Shown one piece after another: positions 7,072 to 9,935 of a stretch of 9,935 nucleotides of DNA. Position 1 is the stretch's first letter. Every line of letters starts with the position of its first letter. Where the stretch lies: assembly GCA_021152765.1 (NCBI GenBank), contig JAGKUT010000016.1, positions 1 to 9,935 on the forward strand, read 5' to 3'. The notes below the pieces were generated by a model. The model saw only the letters and a program-made list of their open reading frames with translations. It made no database searches and was not told the DNA's origin. Origin of the DNA: Actinomycetes bacterium. GTDB taxonomy: Bacteria > Bacillota_I > Bacilli_A > RF39 > UBA660. Both the position numbers and the translations under genes were made by a program.

Positions 7072-7101
7072 TTGACCAAAAATACAAGTGTATAATATAT
7101 A
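7072..7101 (+). promoter_or_regulatory. Probable promoter of the small-ORF unit
   Basis: TTGACC (7072-7077) lies ahead of an AT-rich block TATAATATATA (7091-7101). Perfect TATAAT at 7091-7096 gives only a 13-base spacer, whereas TATATA at 7096-7101 gives 18. Which hexamer is used cannot be decided by eye, but a promoter is likely because an upstream terminator and a downstream ribosome binding site frame it. Confidence 0.55.
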
Positions 7102-7121
7102 AACGGAAATGAGGTTTGCAT

Positions 7122-7199
7122 ATGAAAAAAACTATAATAAAAATAGAAATATATCTATTTTGGAGATATCTTAAGAATTATCTTCCTTTTTTGTATTAG
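7122..7199 (+). CDS. 25-aa small ORF, possible leader peptide
   Basis: The ORF begins MKKTIIKIEI and ends LKNYLPFLY, so it is basic at the front and rich in aromatic and aliphatic residues (one Trp, four Tyr, two Phe). The ribosome binding site GAGG (7111-7114) is seven bases before the ATG. A probable promoter lies just upstream, and its last ten codons are overlapped by a terminator-like hairpin with six T's. That arrangement fits a leader peptide whose translation could affect termination. A short membrane-active peptide is an alternative. No family is recognised and expression is unproven; an AT-rich chance ORF with a chance ribosome binding site cannot be excluded. Confidence 0.45.
   Translation: MKKTIIKIEIYLFWRYLKNYLPFLY
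7140..7192 (+). terminator. Terminator-like hairpin inside the small ORF, with competing upstream pairing
   Basis: The terminator-like stem pairs GGAGATA (7162-7168) with TATC-T-TCC (7179-7186, one bulged T) and is followed by six T's (7187-7192). Upstream, AAAATAG (7140-7146) pairs with CTATTTT (7155-7161). Alternatively ATATCT (7151-7156) can pair with AGATAT (7164-7169), which would break the terminator stem. The stems are short and AT-rich, so the attenuator reading is tentative. Confidence 0.45.
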
Positions 7200-7299
7200 G
7201 GAGGATAATAAAATGAATGAGATGGATTAAGAAGAAACTACTGATAACTTGCTAAATAGAACATTTAATAAAGGTATCGAAATTTTGACCTTTAAGGAC

Positions 7300-7328
7300 T
7301 TGACAAGGTATAGAGTTAATAGTATAAT
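7300..7328 (+). promoter_or_regulatory. Consensus SigA-type promoter of the 102-aa protein gene
   Basis: Perfect TTGACA (7300-7305), a 17-base spacer and perfect TATAAT (7323-7328) make this the best promoter in the window by match to consensus. The start point should be near 7335, giving a leader of about 20 bases with GAGGGGG (7339-7345) as ribosome binding site. Such a promoter suggests constitutive, high transcription. Confidence 0.9.
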
Positions 7329-7355
7329 ACGAAAAAACGAGGGGGAAAAGTCAAT

Positions 7356-7664
7356 ATGAACAATTATAGTGAGATGAAAAACGAATTATTAAAGCAAAAG
7401 AAAGAAATAGAAGAAGAATATATAAATTTTTTTAACAAAGTAATGAAATTTGGGAATTTAGCTACAGATATAGCCAATACAGTACAAACTGAAAATGATT
7501 GCTTAGATTACGTTAAATTAGCAAATGGTGAATTAGAAAAAATGAATAGATTGATGATTGCAATGATGTATGTAGAACAACCTCAAGACAAGGAAATCGT
7601 AAAATTACTGATGGAGAATATTAAAATTATGAATTCACCACAAAACAACAACTTTAAAAAGTAG
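7356..7664 (+). CDS. Hypothetical 102-aa helical protein
   Basis: I do not recognise this protein. It is acidic-to-neutral, with an N-terminal segment (about 5-30) rich in K, E and L that looks like a coiled coil (MKNELLKQKKEIEEEY). A second helical part spans about 33-75 and a third about 78-93, before a polar tail rich in N and K. It has one cysteine (Cys49) and no signal peptide or membrane segment, so a small soluble cytoplasmic helical bundle is likely. The ORF is real by context: a consensus promoter, a strong ribosome binding site 10 bases before the ATG, and an intrinsic terminator that begins at its last codons. It forms a single-gene unit, so the neighbours say little about its role. 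Confidence 0.82.
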   Translation: MNNYSEMKNELLKQKKEIEEEYINFFNKVMKFGNLATDIANTVQTENDCLDYVKLANGELEKMNRLMIAMMYVEQPQDKEIVKLLMENIKIMNSPQNNNFKK

Positions 7665-7684
7665 AGAAATCTACTTTTTCTTAT
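7656..7684 (+). terminator. Intrinsic terminator of the 102-aa protein gene
   Basis: A perfect 10-bp stem pairs AAAAAGTAGA (7656-7665) with TCTACTTTTT (7670-7679) around a GAAA tetraloop, followed by a pyrimidine/T-rich tail. The stop codon TAG (7662-7664) lies in the ascending arm. The A-rich and T-rich arms could also work as a terminator on the opposite strand. Confidence 0.9.
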
Positions 7685-7696
7685 TTAAAAAACTAT

Positions 7697-7725
7697 TTGA
7701 TAAAAAAGTATTAATCTGTTATAAT
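7697..7725 (+). promoter_or_regulatory. SigA-type promoter of der
   Basis: TTGATA (7697-7702) and TATAAT (7720-7725) are separated by 17 bases, with an extended -10 TG at 7717-7718. The ribosome binding site GGAAAGGA (7733-7740) precedes the ATG at 7749. Confidence 0.85.
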
Positions 7726-7748
7726 AACACAAGGAAAGGACTGATACT

Positions 7749-9068
7749 ATGAAAAAACCAGTAGTAGCATTAGTAGGAAGACCAAATGTAGGTAAATCAA
7801 CACTATTCAATAAATTAGTAGGAAAAAAAGTATCAATCATAGAAGATACTCCAGGTATAACAAGAGATAGAATATATGGAAATGTAAAGTATGGTGATTA
7901 CAATTTTCACTTAATTGATACAGGTGGAATAGATTTATCAGAAATGGATTTTAACGATGATATAAAAGTACAAGCAGAACTTGCTATAGACGAATCAGAC
8001 GTAGTACTATTTGTAGTAGACGGAAAAGAAGGATTAACAAGTAATGACTACACTGTTAAAGAAATGTTAAAAAAATGCAGTAAAAAAGTAATTGTAGTAG
8101 TAAATAAAGTTGATAGTAAATTAGCTTCAGATAACCAATACTCATTCTATGAACTAGGATTTGAAAACTATATGTTTGTATCAGCAGAACAAAATATTGG
8201 AATTGATGATTTACTTAAAGAAATAACAAGTGACTTCCAAGAGTATGAAGAGGAATACGATGAAAATACAATAAAATTTTCTCTTATAGGTAGACCAAAT
8301 GTAGGTAAAAGTAGTCTTGCAAACGCAATACTAAATGAAGATAGAATCATAGTATCAAACGTAGCAGGAACAACAAGAGATGCAATAGATACACCATTTA
8401 CATACTATGGAGAACAATTTGTAGTAATAGACACAGCCGGAATGAGAAAAAAAGGAAAAGTATATGAAGCAGTAGAAAGATATAGCCTACTTAGATCCTT
8501 AAAAGCAATCGACCGTTCAGATGTATGTGTAATAGTAATAAATGCAGAAGAAGGAATAATAGAACACGATAAACATATTGCTGGATATGCACTAGAAGCA
8601 GGAAAACCAGTAATAATAGCCGTAAATAAATGGGATACAGTAGAAGACAAAGATAGTAAGATGAAAGAATTCAAACAAAATATAAGAAATAACTTCCAAT
8701 TTATGGATTATGCACCAATAGTATTCTTATCAGCTTTAACAAAAAAACGTATACACACATTAATTCCGGAAATAAAAAAAGCATTTGAAAATAGTAAAAA
8801 AGAAATTAAAACAAGCCTTTTAAATGATGTAATAATGGATGCATATCAATTAAACTTGCCACCATCATATAAAGGTAAAAGATTAAAAATATATTTTGCT
8901 TCACAAGTCGCAACTTGTCCTCCAACATTTAATATACAAGTAAATAGTAAAGGACTAGTACACTTCTCTTATGAAAGGTATTTAGAAAATAAAATAAGAG
9001 AATCATTCGACTTTGAAGGAACACCAATAAAAATACAATTTAAAAATAAAGGTGAAGAAAAATTATAA
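7749..9068 (+). CDS. der: Ribosome assembly GTPase Der (EngA)
   Basis: Der is an essential double GTPase that assists maturation of the 50S ribosomal subunit. The 439-aa length matches the family (about 436 in B. subtilis). G domain 1 shows GRPNVGKS (10-17), DTPGITRD (33-40), DTGG (57-60) and NKVD (119-122). An acidic linker (about 163-174) leads to G domain 2 with GRPNVGKS (181-188), AGTTRDA (206-212), DTAG (228-231) and NKWD (293-296). The C-terminal KH-like domain covers about 350-439 and contains the conserved CPPTF (390-394). All GTP-binding motifs are intact. It has its own promoter. The only candidate terminator after it is a hairpin that also contains the ribosome binding site of the next gene, so der and the SpoVIF-family gene are probably one transcription unit. 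Confidence 0.98.
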   Translation: MKKPVVALVGRPNVGKSTLFNKLVGKKVSIIEDTPGITRDRIYGNVKYGDYNFHLIDTGGIDLSEMDFNDDIKVQAELAIDESDVVLFVVDGKEGLTSNDYTVKEMLKKCSKKVIVVVNKVDSKLASDNQYSFYELGFENYMFVSAEQNIGIDDLLKEITSDFQEYEEEYDENTIKFSLIGRPNVGKSSLANAILNEDRIIVSNVAGTTRDAIDTPFTYYGEQFVVIDTAGMRKKGKVYEAVERYSLLRSLKAIDRSDVCVIVINAEEGIIEHDKHIAGYALEAGKPVIIAVNKWDTVEDKDSKMKEFKQNIRNNFQFMDYAPIVFLSALTKKRIHTLIPEIKKAFENSKKEIKTSLLNDVIMDAYQLNLPPSYKGKRLKIYFASQVATCPPTFNIQVNSKGLVHFSYERYLENKIRESFDFEGTPIKIQFKNKGEEKL

Positions 9069-9073
9069 CAATT

Positions 9074-9113
9074 AATACCCTCTTACATATATTAGTGTAG
9101 GAGGGATTATTTT
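9074..9113 (+). promoter_or_regulatory. Hairpin that masks the ribosome binding site of the SpoVIF-family gene
   Basis: A 10-bp stem pairs CCCTCTTACA (9078-9087) with TGTAGGAGGG (9096-9105) with one G-U pair and an 8-base loop. Outer A/T pairs (9074-9076 with 9106-9108) extend it. The right arm is the ribosome binding site AGGAGGG (9099-9105) of the TTG-started gene at 9112. It is followed by ATTATTTTG, a poor T-run. It may act as a leaky der terminator, as a translation control, or as both. Confidence 0.65.
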
Positions 9114-9357
9114 GACTAACTTTACAGATGGATTTTTTAAAAGAATAGAAAAGAAGACAAACGTAAACAAAGAAACAATATTAGACCTTGCGAAAAAACT
9201 ACAAGAAAATGATTTAAAAAATGAAAACACACTAAGAGAGGTAATACAAGAACTAAGTCAAATGACAGGAAGAGAAGTGTCAAAAGCATCAGAAGAAAAA
9301 ATAATTAATGCGGTAATAAATGATAACGTACCTAAGGATATAGATAAAATGTTCTAA
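9112..9357 (+). CDS. spoVIF: SpoVIF-family protein (stage VI sporulation protein F-like)
   Basis: The 81-aa product closely follows the SpoVIF (B. subtilis YjcC) pattern. It has GFFKRIEKKTNVNKETI at about 7-23, a helical middle with LREVIQELSQMTGREV (41-56), and EEKIINAVINDNVPKDIDKM near the end (61-80). In B. subtilis SpoVIF is made late in the mother cell and contributes to spore coat assembly. Whether this organism sporulates is not shown by the window. The start must be TTG at 9112, six bases after AGGAGGG; the next in-frame ATG is at residue 51. No SigK- or SigA-like promoter is visible in the 43-base gap, so it is probably read from the der promoter, which does not suggest a sporulation-only gene. 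Its ribosome binding site sits in a hairpin. Confidence 0.8.
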   Translation: MTNFTDGFFKRIEKKTNVNKETILDLAKKLQENDLKNENTLREVIQELSQMTGREVSKASEEKIINAVINDNVPKDIDKMF

Positions 9358-9383
9358 AATCATTATAAATTAATGATTTTTTC
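9356..9383 (+). terminator. Intrinsic terminator of the der-spoVIF unit
   Basis: A perfect 10-bp stem pairs AAAATCATTA (9356-9365) with TAATGATTTT (9371-9380) around a 5-base loop and is followed by TTC. It begins within the stop codon TAA (9355-9357). Confidence 0.82.
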
Positions 9384-9413
9384 TTGTCTAAAAAATGTCA
9401 AATGTGCTAAAAT
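9384..9413 (+). promoter_or_regulatory. Probable promoter of the last gene
   Basis: TTGTCT (9384-9389) and TAAAAT (9408-9413) lie 18 bases apart, with an extended -10 TG at 9405-9406. It sits directly after the terminator, and the ribosome binding site AGGTGG (9421-9426) follows. Confidence 0.6.
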
Positions 9414-9431
9414 GAATAATAGGTGGTAAAT

Positions 9432-9935
9432 ATGGACATAGGATATAGAAGATATGTTACACAATATATAGACTTTATAGAAAATATTGGAAATATAATT
9501 GACGTCTCACTACGTAATAATATAGACCTAAACATAGATGAATTAATAAATTCAGTATTATCATATGTACATGAAAACTTTCCAGCAATCCTAATCGCAA
9601 AAGAAGAATTAACAGAACGAATAAAACTTATATACATACAAAAAACAGAAAACTTTAAAAAAGACGTAGAATTCAGAACTGCTTCAATTAAATATGATTT
9701 AAGTGGAACATTTAGTCTTCCAAAAATTAAAGAATATATGGAAAAAGGAAACAAAGACTTGAATGTATGCTTTAAAAGTGTTTCATTTGGAACAAATGTA
9801 TCATATAAAGATACAGTAACAAATATATCAAGTGAAATATTTGGTATAATACAACGAAAAAGTAATAATAATTTAATATTCGCAAAAAAAACAAAAGAAA
9901 CACAAGATTATATCAATGAATTAACTCTTAAATAT
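9432..9935 (+). CDS. Unknown protein, 3' end beyond the window
   Basis: The frame is open from ATG 9432 to the window edge, giving 168 residues without a stop. AGGTGG five bases upstream and a promoter support the start. The first 85 residues look helical and soluble (MDIGYRRYVTQYIDFIENIG, then LNIDELINSVLSYVHENFP and IAKEELTERIKLIYIQK). The rest is mixed, with a polar stretch around 125-150 (SFGTNVSYKDTVTNISSEIFG). There is one cysteine (about residue 117), no signal peptide, no clear membrane helix and no motif I recognise. A 115-codon ORF on the opposite strand (9407-9754) is a shadow. Confidence 0.75.
   Translation, partial: MDIGYRRYVTQYIDFIENIGNIIDVSLRNNIDLNIDELINSVLSYVHENFPAILIAKEELTERIKLIYIQKTENFKKDVEFRTASIKYDLSGTFSLPKIKEYMEKGNKDLNVCFKSVSFGTNVSYKDTVTNISSEIFGIIQRKSNNNLIFAKKTKETQDYINELTLKY

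Larger units (their letters stand above)
7043..7355 (+). other. 313-base stretch without a long gene, rich in signals
   Basis: This gap holds, in order, the prepilin terminator, a probable promoter (7072-7101), a 25-codon ORF with a ribosome binding site (7122-7199) and a terminator-like hairpin inside that ORF (7162-7192). A second ribosome binding site GGGAGG (7199-7204) follows, with a five-codon ORF ATG-AAT-GAG-ATG-GAT-TAA (7213-7230). A 7-bp hairpin, TAAAGGT (7269-7275) with ACCTTTA (7288-7294), precedes the promoter of the next gene (7300-7328). After the five-codon ORF the same frame stays open for about 42 more codons to a TGA at 7357-7359, so a decayed small gene is possible. I recognise no known riboswitch, tRNA or structured RNA family here. 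Confidence 0.6.

Noticed and set aside
7091..7096. Perfect TATAAT as -10 box paired with TTGACC 7072-7077
   Set aside because: The spacer would be 13 bases, too short for SigA. TATATA at 7096-7101 with 18 bases is the more workable choice, though neither is certain.
7269..7294. Hairpin TAAAGGT/ACCTTTA as a terminator
   Set aside because: It has no T-run after the stem and directly precedes a promoter. It may be chance or an operator-like inverted repeat, but nothing supports a specific role.
9407..9754. 115-codon ORF on the - strand
   Set aside because: It is antisense to an open frame with promoter and ribosome binding site, and has no such signals itself; its composition is that of a shadow of AT-rich coding DNA.
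1..9935. CRISPR arrays, tRNA or rRNA genes, insertion sequences, prophage genes
   Set aside because: I saw no regularly spaced repeats, no tRNA cloverleaf or rRNA core sequence, no transposase or integrase motif and no terminal inverted repeats.

Overview
The window is a very A+T-rich, tightly packed bacterial chromosome segment with every gene on the + strand. It reads as a low-GC Bacillota (Firmicutes) genome of the class Bacilli. The evidence is a YrrN/YrrO U32 pair next to greA (a Bacillus-type neighbourhood), a SpoVIF-family protein, a CIRCE operator in front of clpB, and strong SigA-type promoters (TTGACA and TATAAT variants) with AGGAGG-type ribosome binding sites. The heavy use of ATA and AGA codons and the ClpB without an N-domain recall Mycoplasma relatives. 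However, TGA is a real stop here (end of yrrO) and tryptophan is TGG, so the standard bacterial code applies. An uncultured gut Bacilli lineage of the RF39 or Erysipelotrichales kind is my best guess, but the sequence alone does not prove it.

Layout. Positions 1-1824 hold the end of one U32-family protein (YrrN-like, truncated by the window edge) and a complete second one (YrrO-like). Both probably act in 5-hydroxyuridine formation on tRNA. Next come greA (transcript cleavage factor, own promoter and terminator), a class II Fic-domain protein with an unrecognised C-terminal half, and an N-domain-less ClpB disaggregase whose promoter lies inside a CIRCE operator. A type IV prepilin-like protein (5828-7042) carries a large C-terminal domain that looks like a surface-exposed ligand-binding module. 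A 313-base stretch (7043-7355) lacks any long gene. It holds a terminator, a probable promoter, a 25-codon ORF overlapping a second terminator-like hairpin, and a near-consensus promoter for a 102-aa helical protein of unknown function. The window ends with der (ribosome assembly GTPase), a SpoVIF-family gene with a TTG start whose ribosome binding site is buried in a hairpin, and the first 168 codons of an unknown protein running off the edge.

How it works together. Most genes are single-gene transcription units with a promoter in the short gap before them and an intrinsic terminator that often starts inside the preceding coding region. The clearest regulatory statement in the sequence is HrcA/CIRCE control of clpB. 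The main open questions are the prepilin fusion, the leader-peptide-like unit at 7072-7230, the role of a SpoVIF protein behind der, and the Fic C-terminal domain.
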